From Hydrogenophaga sp. PAMC20947 (GTDB lineage: Bacteria; Pseudomonadota; Gammaproteobacteria; Burkholderiales; Burkholderiaceae_C), in contig NZ_CP039252.1 in NCBI RefSeq assembly GCF_004795855.1, positions 3,038,001-3,102,000 of the forward strand: DNA of 64,000 nt. Direction: 5' to 3'. Numbering within the stretch: position 1 is the first letter of the stretch; every line of letters starts with the position of its first letter. Position numbers and translations under genes: made by a program. This document shows positions 1 through 9,274 of this stretch, piece by piece. Under the pieces are notes generated by a model. It searched no databases, had not been told where the DNA came from, and was given only the letters and a program-made list of their open reading frames with translations.

Positions 1-165
1 CGGGATGCCCGGCAAGGCCAGGTGGTCTTTGAGACCAGCGCGGCGCACGATGGCCGCTGGAACAGTACGCCTGCACTGTGGAACGCCATGATCAGCGCCG
101 CACTGAAAGACTTCCCGGCACCACCCACTGGCGTACGGGACATACCGATCGACGTACCGCGCTGA
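1..165 (+). CDS. C-terminal fragment of a DUF4136-like protein (5' truncated by window edge)
   Basis: Frame 1 is open from the first base to a TGA at 163-165 and encodes 54 residues. They contain the segment VVFETSAAHDGRW and end in GVRDIPIDVPR. That layout (V-V-F/Y-E-T-R/S-A, D-G-R-W, then F-P-x-P-P and a basic end) is what I recall for the tail of DUF4136 proteins in Burkholderiales, which are usually small lipoproteins of unknown function. The start, signal peptide and most of the domain lie outside the window, so the family call rests on the tail only. It converges on the sensor kinase gene. Confidence 0.55.
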   Translation, partial: RDARQGQVVFETSAAHDGRWNSTPALWNAMISAALKDFPAPPTGVRDIPIDVPR

Positions 166-261
166 GTCGGATTCGAAGAAGCCAGAACCAGCCAGAGGCC
201 CCCCCGAGTCGACGAGCAAGAGTCGCACCAATTTGCCTGCAAAGCGAGAACATCGCAGCTA

Positions 262-2646
262 TCACTTTGAAGGCGAACCGGTATCGCGACCAGCACCGCC
301 GATCACAACCGCATCCAGCATCTGACGAATCGATTCACCCAAGGCCGCCATGCTGTCTTGCTTGGGCATCACATCGAGCACACCCACGGCTGCGGCTTCG
401 GCCAGCAACTGGTCGTTGACATGGCCCGATATCAGCACCGTGCGCAAACCGGGGCGCATGCGCTGCAGCTCGGCCGCGACCTCCACCCCAGACATGCCAG
501 GCATGTTCTGATCGGTGACCACCAGATCCAGCGCGCCCGCTTCACTGCGAATCCAGGCCAGGGCATCTTCCCCTGAGGTGAACGTGCTGACCTGATACCC
601 GGCCTTGCGCAGCAAGCGCCCCACCAGAAACACCATGGCTTCGTAGTCGTCAATGTAGACCACATGCCGCCCGTTGGGTGTCATGGGCGCTGGCACAACT
701 GGCGGGCCCCTATCCACACCGACTTCGTCGACGGGTGCCGCAGACGACAACGGCAGAAACACATCAAACCGCGTGCCCACCCCCAGCTCACTGCGGACCG
801 CGATGCCCCCTCGGTGGGCCTTCACGATGCCATGCACCACCGCCAGCCCCAGACCGGTACCGGAGCCCGGTGCTTTGGTGGTGAAAAAGGGTTCAAAAAT
901 GCGCTGCTGGGTGGCCAGATCCATGCCCGGCCCTGTGTCTGTCACGGTCAGGCAGGCGTAATCACCCAAGGGAATACCGCCCAGGCGGTGGGCTTGCTCG
1001 GTGCCGACCGCAACAGCGTGCAAGCCCACGGTGATGCTGCCGGTGCTGCCCTCCATGGCCTGCCAGGCGTTGGTGCACAGGTTCATCAACACCTGCTGCA
1101 TCTGCGCGGCATCCGCCAGCACCGGCAAGGCCGAGTCAGCGAAATCCGTGGCCTGCTGCACGCCTGCAGGGAGCAAAGAACGCATCGATTTGAGCGTCTC
1201 TTCCACCAGCGGGCGCAAAGGCAGGTGTTTGAGCTCCTGGGCCTGTCGACGGCTGAACGCCAGAATCTGCTGGACCAGATGCCGAGCCCGCACCGAAGCG
1301 CGTCCGATTTCTTCGAGGCTCTCCAGAGCCACATGGTCTTTGCCCACGTCTTCGCGGGCCAGCGTCAGGTTGCCCAGAATCACCGCCAGCAGGTTGTTGA
1401 AGTCGTGGGCCACGCCACCCGCCAGCGTACCGATCGCCTCCAGTTTCTGGGCCTCGCGCAACTGGGATTCCAGCGCCCGCTGCTGGGTTTCGGCGCGCTT
1501 GAGATCGGTGATGTCGGTGTGGGTGCCCACCATGCGCAGCGGCTTGCCGTCTTCATCGCGCTGGATGACCATGCCACGCGACAACACCCACTTCCAGCTG
1601 CCATCTTTGCAGCGCATGCGGTGCTCGTTGCGGTAGACCGGTGTCCGGCCTTCCAAATGGGCCTGTCGATCAAGCCGCATTCTCGGAATATCGTCACGAT
1701 GGGTCAGTCCGTCTATATCCGCCGCAGAGGCCATGACCTCGGTCGCGCCATAACCAAACATGGTCTTGATGCGTTCGGAGATGTATTCCTCATCGGTCTC
1801 CAGATTCCAGTCCCAGACACCATCGCCGGTGCCCTCAAGCGCCAGCTTCCACAAAGCCTCACTCTCGGACAACGCCGCCTCAGCCTGTTTGCGAGCGGTG
1901 ATATCGAGCAAAACCCCCACACGCAATTGTCCCTGGGCATCGGACGACACCGCAGTCGAACGGCGCAAGACCCATTTGACATCGCCTCCGTGCAAAACGA
2001 TCCGGAATTCACCGCCCAGTGTCGCCTGAGACGCCGCAATGTCGCGAAGGTCGGCCTCCAGCAGGTGGACATCGTCGGGGTGCCGATGGCGGGCCAACAG
2101 CTGGGGATCAAGCAACAAGTCTTCTGGCGCCAACCCATAAATGCCTCGGATGCCAGGACTCACATACCGGTAGGTGCGCTGGCCGTCCGGGGACAGGTGC
2201 AACACGTACACCATGCCCGGAATCTGGCTCGTGATCAGCCTCAGCTGTTCTTCGCTGCGTTCCAGAGCCTGCTGGGCCTGCACGCGCTCGGTGATGTCTT
2301 CGACCGTGCCCTCAAAATACGCCACGATGCCCTGCTCATCGCGAACCTCATGCGTGTTCTCGCTGATCCAGAGGTGGACGCCGTCGCCGTGGCGCCGGAT
2401 CTCGGAAATAAACCCCCGCACAAAACCATCGCGCCGCAATGCTTCTAAAAATTCGTTGCGCCGAGTCGGCTGCACATACCAGTCGGCATTGACCGCATTG
2501 ACCACATCGAGCATCTGGGCTTCGCTGGCGTAACCGTTGATCGCCACCAGTGCCGGGTTGGCGCGCACCATCCGCCCCGCCGCCGTGCTGCGAAAAGCGC
2601 CGATCGGCAGGAAATTGAACAACGAGGCGAAATCGCCTTCGTTCAC
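262..2646 (-). CDS. PAS-domain hybrid sensor histidine kinase with C-terminal receiver
   Basis: A 794-residue signalling protein with no obvious membrane segment, so probably cytoplasmic. Three PAS/PAC sensor modules lie at about 1-122, 130-252 and 260-385. A dimerisation/phosphoacceptor helix follows, with H414 in GGVAHDFNNLL. The HATPase domain has its N box near 520-530 (MNLCTNAWQAM), G1 DTGPGM near 570 and G2 GSGTGLGLAVVHG near 594. A receiver domain from about 660 has the acidic pair IDD near 665 and the phosphorylatable D712 in VVTDQNMPG. The HDFNNLL signature is typical of HPK4-like kinases. No partner regulator adjoins it, so the output is unknown; the attached receiver could act as a phosphate sink or relay. 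Confidence 0.93.
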   Translation of the reverse strand: MNEGDFASLFNFLPIGAFRSTAAGRMVRANPALVAINGYASEAQMLDVVNAVNADWYVQPTRRNEFLEALRRDGFVRGFISEIRRHGDGVHLWISENTHEVRDEQGIVAYFEGTVEDITERVQAQQALERSEEQLRLITSQIPGMVYVLHLSPDGQRTYRYVSPGIRGIYGLAPEDLLLDPQLLARHRHPDDVHLLEADLRDIAASQATLGGEFRIVLHGGDVKWVLRRSTAVSSDAQGQLRVGVLLDITARKQAEAALSESEALWKLALEGTGDGVWDWNLETDEEYISERIKTMFGYGATEVMASAADIDGLTHRDDIPRMRLDRQAHLEGRTPVYRNEHRMRCKDGSWKWVLSRGMVIQRDEDGKPLRMVGTHTDITDLKRAETQQRALESQLREAQKLEAIGTLAGGVAHDFNNLLAVILGNLTLAREDVGKDHVALESLEEIGRASVRARHLVQQILAFSRRQAQELKHLPLRPLVEETLKSMRSLLPAGVQQATDFADSALPVLADAAQMQQVLMNLCTNAWQAMEGSTGSITVGLHAVAVGTEQAHRLGGIPLGDYACLTVTDTGPGMDLATQQRIFEPFFTTKAPGSGTGLGLAVVHGIVKAHRGGIAVRSELGVGTRFDVFLPLSSAAPVDEVGVDRGPPVVPAPMTPNGRHVVYIDDYEAMVFLVGRLLRKAGYQVSTFTSGEDALAWIRSEAGALDLVVTDQNMPGMSGVEVAAELQRMRPGLRTVLISGHVNDQLLAEAAAVGVLDVMPKQDSMAALGESIRQMLDAVVIGGAGRDTGSPSK

Positions 2647-2820
2647 CGCGTGAAAGCCATCCTGAACATTCCGCTATTTTGAAGGCATTGAGGCCATTGA
2701 GGGGCACGAACTGACCGATTGCCCATGCCCATTTCTGTGGGTAGCGCAAAACGGTACAGTGAAGGCCATCTTCTTTCTTACTTTCCCCCTCTCTTTTTAG
2801 ATCTCCGTTCAGGATCCGCT

Positions 2821-3474
2821 TTGCAAGTCACCCGCATCCTCGCCGTGCGCCACGGCCAGACCGCCTGGAATCGCGAAGCCCGCATCCAGGGCCACACCGA
2901 TATCGCCCTCAACGAGCACGGCCAATGGCAGGCCCGGCAACTGGCCAACGCCTTGCGTGACGAGGCCATCGCCGCCTGTTATGCCAGCGACCTGTGCCGG
3001 GCCCACGAAACCGCGGTGGCTGTGGCCACCCTGCACCAGTTGCCGGTTCAGGTCCACACCGGCTTGCGCGAACGTTGTTTCGGAGACTTTGAAGGCCGTA
3101 CCTGGACCGAGCTCGAAGCCGCTCACCCGAGCGAGACGCTCGCCTGGCGCAAGCGCGTGCCCGAATTCGCGCCACCGGGTGGCGAGTCGCTCTTGCAACT
3201 TCGGGAACGGGTGGTCAAAACGGTCACCGACCTGGCCGCAAAGCACCCCGGCGAACAGGTGCTGATGGTGGCCCACGGTGGCGTGCTCGATATCCTGTAC
3301 CGGGCGGCCACCCGGCTCGAACTGCAAGCGCCGCGCAGCTGGGAGCTGCCCAACACCGCCATCAACCGGCTGCTCTGGACGCCCGAAGGGCTGACCCTGG
3401 TGGGCTGGGCAGACACCCTGCACCTGCAGGAAACCGATGCCACAGGAGTCGCTCTGGATGAACGCAGCGCCTGA
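2821..3474 (+). CDS. histidine phosphatase family protein (phosphoglycerate mutase-like)
   Basis: A 217-residue histidine phosphatase of branch 1. The catalytic RHG motif appears near the N-terminus in AVRHGQTAWN, and the second catalytic histidine is in MVAHGG near residue 155. These enzymes form a phosphohistidine and act on phosphoglycerates, alpha-ribazole phosphate or similar substrates; the substrate cannot be told from sequence. I chose the TTG at 2821 because it places the first strand (QVTRILAVRHG) at the N-terminus as in the family. An ATG at 2719 is in frame but adds 34 unrelated residues. The 3' end overlaps the next gene by 17 bases, suggesting co-transcription. Confidence 0.88.
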   Translation: MQVTRILAVRHGQTAWNREARIQGHTDIALNEHGQWQARQLANALRDEAIAACYASDLCRAHETAVAVATLHQLPVQVHTGLRERCFGDFEGRTWTELEAAHPSETLAWRKRVPEFAPPGGESLLQLRERVVKTVTDLAAKHPGEQVLMVAHGGVLDILYRAATRLELQAPRSWELPNTAINRLLWTPEGLTLVGWADTLHLQETDATGVALDERSA

Positions 3475-4645
3475 GACCTGGCTGGCCGCACGCGAGCGAT
3501 GCCATGCGCAAGCGCTTGCGGCGGTAGGCCAGCCTGTCGCCTCGCTGGAAACACCCGCGCTGGTGATCGACCTCGACGCCATGGAGCGCAATCTGCAGCG
3601 CATGGCCAGTTTCGCCCGAGCCCATGGCTTGCGCTTGCGTCCCCACGCCAAGACCCACAAAAGTGCCGAACTCGCGCGGCAGCAAATGGCCCTGGGTGCC
3701 GTGGGCGTGTGTGTGCAAAAAACCGACGAGGCGCTGGCGCTGGCGCATGCCGGGGTCACCGACGTCTACATCAGCAATGAAGTGCTCGCCGAGTCCAAGC
3801 TGGCCCGCCTGGCCCAGGCGGTGCGCGAGCTGCCTTGCCGCTTCGCCCTCGCCGTCGACAGCCTGCTGGGCATCGAACGCCTGGCGGCAGCGCTGGCCCA
3901 GGCCCGCGTCGAACAAGCCGGCGCCATCGACGTTTTTGTGGAAATCGATGTTGGCCATGGCCGCTGTGGGGCGAGCTCACCGGAAGAAGCCCTGTTGCTC
4001 GCCCACCAAATCCAAGCCCATCCCACGCTGCGGCTGGCCGGTTTGCAGGCCTACCACGGCGGTGCCCAACACCTGCGCACGGCCCACGAACGCGATACCG
4101 CCCTGGCGGCCTCGGCGGATGCGGTCCGCGAAACCATGGCCCAGTGGCAGGCCGCCGGTCTTCAGGTGCCGCTGATCACGGGCGCCGGCACGGGCACCCT
4201 CGTGCGCGAAGCGGGCAGCGGCCTGTGGGGTGAGCTGCAAGCGGGTTCGTACCTGTTCATGGACGCCGACTACGCCGCCAATGAAGGCGATCCGGGTGCC
4301 CCGGTCTTTGAGCATGCCTTGTTTGTCAAAGCCCAGGTGATCAGCCGTGGCGCGCACCATGCGGTGTGCGATGCCGGGCACAAGAGCCACGCCATCGACA
4401 GCGGCCTGCCCACCGTGGCTTCGCCACCCGGCTTGCAGTTTGCCAACGGCGGAGACGAACACGGCCTGCTGCGCGCCGCCGCACCCGAGCAACTCCCCGC
4501 CCTGGGCGACACGGTCTGGCTGGTGCCGGGCCACTGCGACCCCACCGTGAACCTGCACGACTTTTATGTCGGCGTGCGGGGTGGCCTGGCACAAGGCGTG
4601 ATCGAGCGCATCATCCCCATCGACGCCCGAGGCGCCATCCGCTAA
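3458..4645 (+). CDS. DSD1-family PLP-dependent enzyme (D-threonine aldolase / D-serine dehydratase type)
   Basis: A 395-residue fold-type III PLP enzyme. K65 in RPHAKTHKSAE is the expected Schiff-base lysine. Near the C-terminus, PGHCDPTVN supplies the metal site: H359 and D361 form the H-x-D pair described for D-threonine aldolase, while C360 sits between them (D-serine dehydratases use H-x-C). This favours aldolase cleavage of D-threonine or other D-beta-hydroxy amino acids to glycine plus an aldehyde, but specificity is an inference. The ATG at 3458 is chosen because AGGAG at 3444-3448 precedes it by nine bases; an in-frame ATG at 3437 lacks such a site. It overlaps the phosphatase gene and is 11 bases from the next gene. 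Confidence 0.88.
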   Translation: MNAAPETWLAARERCHAQALAAVGQPVASLETPALVIDLDAMERNLQRMASFARAHGLRLRPHAKTHKSAELARQQMALGAVGVCVQKTDEALALAHAGVTDVYISNEVLAESKLARLAQAVRELPCRFALAVDSLLGIERLAAALAQARVEQAGAIDVFVEIDVGHGRCGASSPEEALLLAHQIQAHPTLRLAGLQAYHGGAQHLRTAHERDTALAASADAVRETMAQWQAAGLQVPLITGAGTGTLVREAGSGLWGELQAGSYLFMDADYAANEGDPGAPVFEHALFVKAQVISRGAHHAVCDAGHKSHAIDSGLPTVASPPGLQFANGGDEHGLLRAAAPEQLPALGDTVWLVPGHCDPTVNLHDFYVGVRGGLAQGVIERIIPIDARGAIR

Positions 4646-4656
4646 AGACCTCACCC

Positions 4657-6486
4657 ATGTTCAGCCCCAGCCAGATCATTGTGCTTGCGACGCCGGTTTT
4701 CCTGGCGCTGATCGCCATCGAATACGCGGTCGGGCGTGCGCGGCAAAGAAACACCTACCGCATCGACGACGCGATCACGAGTGTGGGTCTGGGCATGCTC
4801 AGCCAGATCAGCGCCGTGTTCACCCGTTTGCTGCGCATCGGCATTTACACCGCCCTCTTTGCGGCCATGCCCTGGGTCGCTGACAACGGGTTCTGGACTT
4901 CCGCGATCGGCTGGTCACTGGCCCTGGTTTTTTACGACTTCTGCTACTACTGGAACCACCGCCTGGGACACACCTGCGCCCTGTTCTGGGCGGCCCATGT
5001 GGTCCACCACCAGAGCCAGGACTACAACCTGTCCACCGCCTTGCGGCAAACGAGCAGCGGCGCGCTCTTCGGCTGGGTGTTTTATGTGCCGATGGCGCTG
5101 GCGGGCGTACCACCACTGGTCTTTGCCGTGGTCGCACTGGTGGACCTGCTCTACCAATACTGGATTCACACGCAGCAGATCGGCCGGCTGGGCTGGTTTG
5201 ACCGGGCCTTTGCCTCGCCGTCCAACCACCGCGTGCACCACGCGGTCAACGACACGTATGTCGACAAAAACTACGGCGGCATCCTGATGCTGTGGGACCA
5301 CCTGTTTGGCAGCTTCAAGGACGAAGACCCCGACGAGCCTTGCGTCTATGGCACCCGCAGCCCCCTCAACAGCTGGGATCCGCTGTGGGCCAACCTTGAG
5401 GTCTATGCCAGCTTGTGCCGAGACAGCTGGCACACACGCCAATGGCGCGACAAATGGCGCGTCTGGCTCAATCCCCCGGGCTGGCGCCCAGCCGATGTTG
5501 CCCAGCGGTTTCCCCACGTGCCGTTCGATCTTGAGCGGGTCACCCTCTTTGCCCCTGCACTCTCTGCACACCGTCGGCAGTTCGCCACGGTGCAGTTCGG
5601 CGCGCTCCTCATGGGTGTAGGCGTTTTTCTGTGGTTCACGGACAGCTGGCCCTTGTGGCAAAGCGGCGTGTGGTTCTTCGTGCTGTCGGTCACCCTGTGG
5701 GTCACGGGTGCCGTGATGCAGGGCCGCATAACGCCGCTGGAAGCGCTGATGATGGAGAGCGGCGCACTCGCCATGGCCACCGCCGCCACGGGCCTGACCG
5801 AAGCACACCTGGTGTTCAAACCCCTGACCATGGTGATCGCCCTGGTCCTCTTGTGGCGCCACGCACAGCCCGTGTTCGCATCGCCAGGAGGCCAACGACC
5901 GGCGGGTTTCGCCTGGATGCTGACGGCCCTGGCCACCTCCATGGCCGGCGACGTTTTCCTCATGCTTCACAACCAGTTTGTGGCCGGACTGGCCGCTTTC
6001 CTGCTCGCCCATCTGGCCTACATCGTTGCCTTCCGCCAAGGCGTCTCGTGGGCCGGCCTGCGGCTTGCCTGGCCTTTGTTGGGCTTGACGGGGGTGGCTG
6101 CCTACGTGCTGTTGTGGACATCGGGCTTGCCCACGGGTCTGCGGGGACCGGTGGCCATTTACATCGTGGCCATCATCACCATGGCCGGCACCGCGCTGGA
6201 CCGCGCCGCCCAACGGCGCACCCGCGCCAGCCAGACCGTGGCCGTGGGCGCCCTGCTGTTTGTCGCCAGCGACCTCTGCCTGGCGATCAACCGCTTCGTC
6301 GCGCCTGTGCCACTGGCCAGCGTGTGGGTGCTGGGCAGCTACTACGCAGCGCAGTGCCTGATGCTCATGGGCTGGCTGCGCGACGTGGCCAACCCGACCC
6401 CGACCGGATCGGGGCGCATTCATGAGCCCCTGGGGACCGTTGCCGGCGGGGCGGGCCACGGGTCAACGATGGGTAGAAGTCCCTGA
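4657..6486 (+). CDS. fused membrane fatty-acid hydroxylase (sterol desaturase family) and YhhN/TMEM86-like protein
   Basis: A 609-residue polytopic membrane protein. The N-terminal half carries the full di-iron histidine set of the fatty-acid hydroxylase/sterol desaturase superfamily: HRLGH (101-105), HVVHH (114-118), H171 and HRVHH (191-195). The C-terminal third, roughly 380-590, is a run of membrane helices with the segment SMAGDVFLMLHNQF, which resembles the YhhN family that includes lysoplasmalogenase TMEM86. Hydroxylases of this family include alkylglycerol monooxygenase, which cleaves alkyl ether lipids, so the fusion may combine two ether-lipid cleaving activities; that is inference. 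The start at ATG 4657 follows the preceding stop by 11 bases; a longer in-frame ORF starting at 4366 overlaps the previous gene. Confidence 0.85.
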   Translation: MFSPSQIIVLATPVFLALIAIEYAVGRARQRNTYRIDDAITSVGLGMLSQISAVFTRLLRIGIYTALFAAMPWVADNGFWTSAIGWSLALVFYDFCYYWNHRLGHTCALFWAAHVVHHQSQDYNLSTALRQTSSGALFGWVFYVPMALAGVPPLVFAVVALVDLLYQYWIHTQQIGRLGWFDRAFASPSNHRVHHAVNDTYVDKNYGGILMLWDHLFGSFKDEDPDEPCVYGTRSPLNSWDPLWANLEVYASLCRDSWHTRQWRDKWRVWLNPPGWRPADVAQRFPHVPFDLERVTLFAPALSAHRRQFATVQFGALLMGVGVFLWFTDSWPLWQSGVWFFVLSVTLWVTGAVMQGRITPLEALMMESGALAMATAATGLTEAHLVFKPLTMVIALVLLWRHAQPVFASPGGQRPAGFAWMLTALATSMAGDVFLMLHNQFVAGLAAFLLAHLAYIVAFRQGVSWAGLRLAWPLLGLTGVAAYVLLWTSGLPTGLRGPVAIYIVAIITMAGTALDRAAQRRTRASQTVAVGALLFVASDLCLAINRFVAPVPLASVWVLGSYYAAQCLMLMGWLRDVANPTPTGSGRIHEPLGTVAGGAGHGSTMGRSP

Positions 6487-6624
6487 GTGTCTTGGCGGCG
6501 ATGGCTCCGCGCCACTCAGCCTAAAGGACAGACTGGGCGCCTGCTGGGTTCATGCTGTTTTGCATTCACGCGTGGGCTAGGTGGGAGCCGCAGACCATGC
6601 TGTGGCACGCCAGGCGAAACCGTA

Positions 6625-8010
6625 TCAGGGTGTGTAGACCCGGGCTTCCAGCCCCAAAGCCTTGACCTTGGCCGCTGCGGTCTCGGCCTGTTCCCGCCGG
6701 TCAAAGGGGCCCACGCGCACCCGGGTGAGCCGCCCGCGCGCCGAATCTACCGGATCACTGAGCACGGGCAACCCGGCCTGCGCCAGCTGTGAAGCCACCT
6801 TTTCGGCATTGTCTGCCACCGCAAACATGCCGACGGCCACACCAAACCCTTTGACCCGGGTGCGGATTTCGGTCGATGTCGATGTGGCAGTCGCAGCAGC
6901 AGGAACGGTAGCCCGCACGGTCTGGCTGGATGGGCTGGGCGCCGTTGTTGCAAGGGCATTGCCTGGCATTCTGCTCACAGGAACCAGCGCACTGGCCGGC
7001 TCGGTATCCGCCGGTGCAGGAGAGCGGGCAGCCGACTTCGGCAAAGCCTTGGCAGGCGAAGCCCCCCCCATCACAGAAGCGGGCTTTGCACGCTCGGGGG
7101 TTACCTCAGAACTGGGCGGGCTTGCGGAGGTTTGAAGCTGGGTTGACTTGATCGGCGCAACAGGCTTTGCAGGCACCTCTGGCTGGACAACAGGCGTCCG
7201 CTCCAAAACCCTGGCTGAAGCCTGACTGAGCGTTGGTGCCGCTGTCTGAGCTGCGGGCGCCTGAAGGGCGGCGGGCACCGCCACCCGATCGGACAAGGGA
7301 CCCGGCACAACATCAGATGCGCCCTTTGCCAGCGTTGCCGGGGCTGTGGCGGAGGGCGGTGACGATACCGGTTTGATCACGGCCACCACAGCGGGTCCGG
7401 GCACTGCCGCCGCCACCGAATCAACCGTCGGTTCTGGCAGCGAAGCCAGCGTTCCGCCGGCGAAGGTGGCCCAAGGCACGGTCTGCCAGAGCAGTGCCGC
7501 CAGCACCCCGGCGCTGAGCAGACCCGCCAGCCCCCAGGTGTTGCGGCGTTGCCGGTCACGGGCTTCTGCGCTCAAGGTGGCACACGCCCCGTCCACCGTG
7601 GCGGCGAGCTCCACCGCCCTGATCATGCGCCGACGCGACCGCGTGTGCAGCCAAGCCGTGCCCCACAAGCCTGGCACCAGCATTGCGCCCATCGCCATGG
7701 CCAGCGAGGCCCCCAGCTTGATCCCTGCCGGCCAGCCGGGCGCCATCTGCCACAAGCCCGTGATCGCCAGCGCCACCGCTGCGGCGAACGCAGCGCACCC
7801 CGCAAACGACAGCCACAGGCGGTGGTGCACCAGCCATCCCAGGTGGAAAAGCGCCGCAGCGCTGTTCCAGGTGGGGTCTGCCATGCCCTGATCGTCAAAC
7901 CGCGCAAACACCCGCAGGTAGCGACCCGCCGAAGCATCGCCCAAAGTGGCGCGGTACAGGCGCGCGGTGGAGCTCTCGTCGGGATCGGGTTGGTCAGGCG
8001 TCAGGATCAC
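6625..8010 (-). CDS. SPOR domain-containing membrane protein
   Basis: A 461-residue protein. Residues about 55-90, 95-120 and 150-172 form three hydrophobic segments (for example LWLSFAGCAAFAAAVALAI and WGLAGLLSAGVLAALLW). A long proline/alanine/serine-rich linker follows, then a C-terminal SPOR domain at about 387-461 (GVAVGMFAVADNAEKV, RVRVGPFDRREQAE). SPOR domains bind denuded peptidoglycan glycan strands, usually at division septa, so the C-terminus is expected in the periplasm. The GTG start at 8010 lies one base beyond the ruvB stop, so the two are probably co-transcribed. Confidence 0.85.
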   Translation of the reverse strand: MILTPDQPDPDESSTARLYRATLGDASAGRYLRVFARFDDQGMADPTWNSAAALFHLGWLVHHRLWLSFAGCAAFAAAVALAITGLWQMAPGWPAGIKLGASLAMAMGAMLVPGLWGTAWLHTRSRRRMIRAVELAATVDGACATLSAEARDRQRRNTWGLAGLLSAGVLAALLWQTVPWATFAGGTLASLPEPTVDSVAAAVPGPAVVAVIKPVSSPPSATAPATLAKGASDVVPGPLSDRVAVPAALQAPAAQTAAPTLSQASARVLERTPVVQPEVPAKPVAPIKSTQLQTSASPPSSEVTPERAKPASVMGGASPAKALPKSAARSPAPADTEPASALVPVSRMPGNALATTAPSPSSQTVRATVPAAATATSTSTEIRTRVKGFGVAVGMFAVADNAEKVASQLAQAGLPVLSDPVDSARGRLTRVRVGPFDRREQAETAAAKVKALGLEARVYTP

Positions 8011-8011
8011 A

Positions 8012-9070
8012 TCAACCCGCTTCGGTGAACAGTTGATCCCCCGACTGCGGCGGCGTCACACCCAGGTGCCTGTAAGCGGCCAGGGTAGCAATGCGCCCAC
8101 GGGGTGTGCGCTGCAGGTAGCCCTGCTGGATCAGGAAGGGCTCGATCACATCTTCAATGGTGTCGCGCTCTTCGCCAATGCTGGCTGCGATGTTGTCCAG
8201 GCCCACTGGCCCGCCATCAAAGCGGTGGATCACCGCTTCCAGCAGCTTGCGGTCCATGGTGTCAAAACCCTGGGGGTCCACATCCAGCATCGTGAGCGCG
8301 CGGTTCGCAATGTCAACGGTGATGCGGCCATCCCCCTTGACATCGGCGTAATCGCGCACCCGGCGCAGCAGCCGGTTGGCGATGCGCGGTGTCCCGCGCG
8401 AGCGCCGGGCGATTTCAAAGGCGCCTTCGGGATCGGTGGGGGCCTGCAGCAGGCCTGCGCTGCGTTTGACGATGCGGGTGAGCTCTTCGGCGGTGTAAAA
8501 CTCCAGCCGGGCCACAATGCCGAATCGGTCGCGCAAGGGGTTGGTCAGCATGCCGGCGCGGGTGGTAGCCCCCACCAGCGTGAAGGGCTGCAGATCCAGC
8601 TTGATGCTGCGCGCCGCAGGACCTTCGCCGATCATGATGTCGATCTGATAGTCCTCCAGTGCGGGGTACAGGATCTCTTCGACCACGGGAGACAACCGGT
8701 GGATCTCGTCGATGAACAGCACATCGTTGGGCTCCAGGTTGGTCAGCAGCGCCGCCAGATCCTTGGGCTTTTCCAGCACCGGTCCGCTGGTCTGGCGCAG
8801 GTTCACACCCAGCTCCTGCGCGATGATGTGTGACAGCGTGGTTTTCCCCAGGCCCGGCGGGCCAAACAGCAAGACATGGTCCAGCGCTTCGCCGCGCATT
8901 TTCGCCGCGCCAATGAAGATCTCCAGCTGCTCACGCACCTTTTGCTGGCCCACGTATTCGTCCAGCAGCTTGGGGCGCAAAGCGCGCTCGATCGCCTCCT
9001 CTTTGGGAGAAACGGCCGCAGCCGACACCACTCGGGGCGCGGGGGCGAAATCGTCGGTCTGAATGGTCAA
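8012..9070 (-). CDS. ruvB: Holliday junction branch migration helicase subunit RuvB
   Basis: A 352-residue AAA+ ATPase that forms the hexameric motor of the RuvAB complex. Visible motifs are Walker [12 protein letters not shown], Walker [11 protein letters not shown], sensor [11 protein letters not shown], the arginine finger region NPLRDRFGI and the C-terminal winged helix ([12 protein letters not shown]). The TTG at 9070 gives the N-terminus TIQTDDFAP known for Comamonadaceae RuvB; the open frame continues upstream to 9232 but the extra residues do not fit the family. RuvA lies 3.3 kb away on the same strand, with three unrelated genes between, so ruvA-ruvB is not a simple operon here. Confidence 0.97.
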   Translation of the reverse strand: MTIQTDDFAPAPRVVSAAAVSPKEEAIERALRPKLLDEYVGQQKVREQLEIFIGAAKMRGEALDHVLLFGPPGLGKTTLSHIIAQELGVNLRQTSGPVLEKPKDLAALLTNLEPNDVLFIDEIHRLSPVVEEILYPALEDYQIDIMIGEGPAARSIKLDLQPFTLVGATTRAGMLTNPLRDRFGIVARLEFYTAEELTRIVKRSAGLLQAPTDPEGAFEIARRSRGTPRIANRLLRRVRDYADVKGDGRITVDIANRALTMLDVDPQGFDTMDRKLLEAVIHRFDGGPVGLDNIAASIGEERDTIEDVIEPFLIQQGYLQRTPRGRIATLAAYRHLGVTPPQSGDQLFTEAG

Positions 9071-9274
9071 GAGTGCACTCGCAGGATCGGTCACAACACC
9101 GGCCGTCAAAAGCGCGGCCAGGCGGCTGCCAATCATCTGCCACGCACTATACAGGCCCGCCCGCCGGGCCCGGCGTTCAAGTTGTCCCGCCGCCGTGCCG
9201 ATGAATGAGGCACAGGCGGCGGTCAAACCCACCCCGGTGCCCCGCCCACCCCTGCCACGCCAAGGACACCCGCC

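Noticed and set aside
4915..6459. 514-codon open frame on the minus strand
   Set aside because: Mirror frame of the hydroxylase/YhhN gene, low-complexity His/Gln-rich translation.
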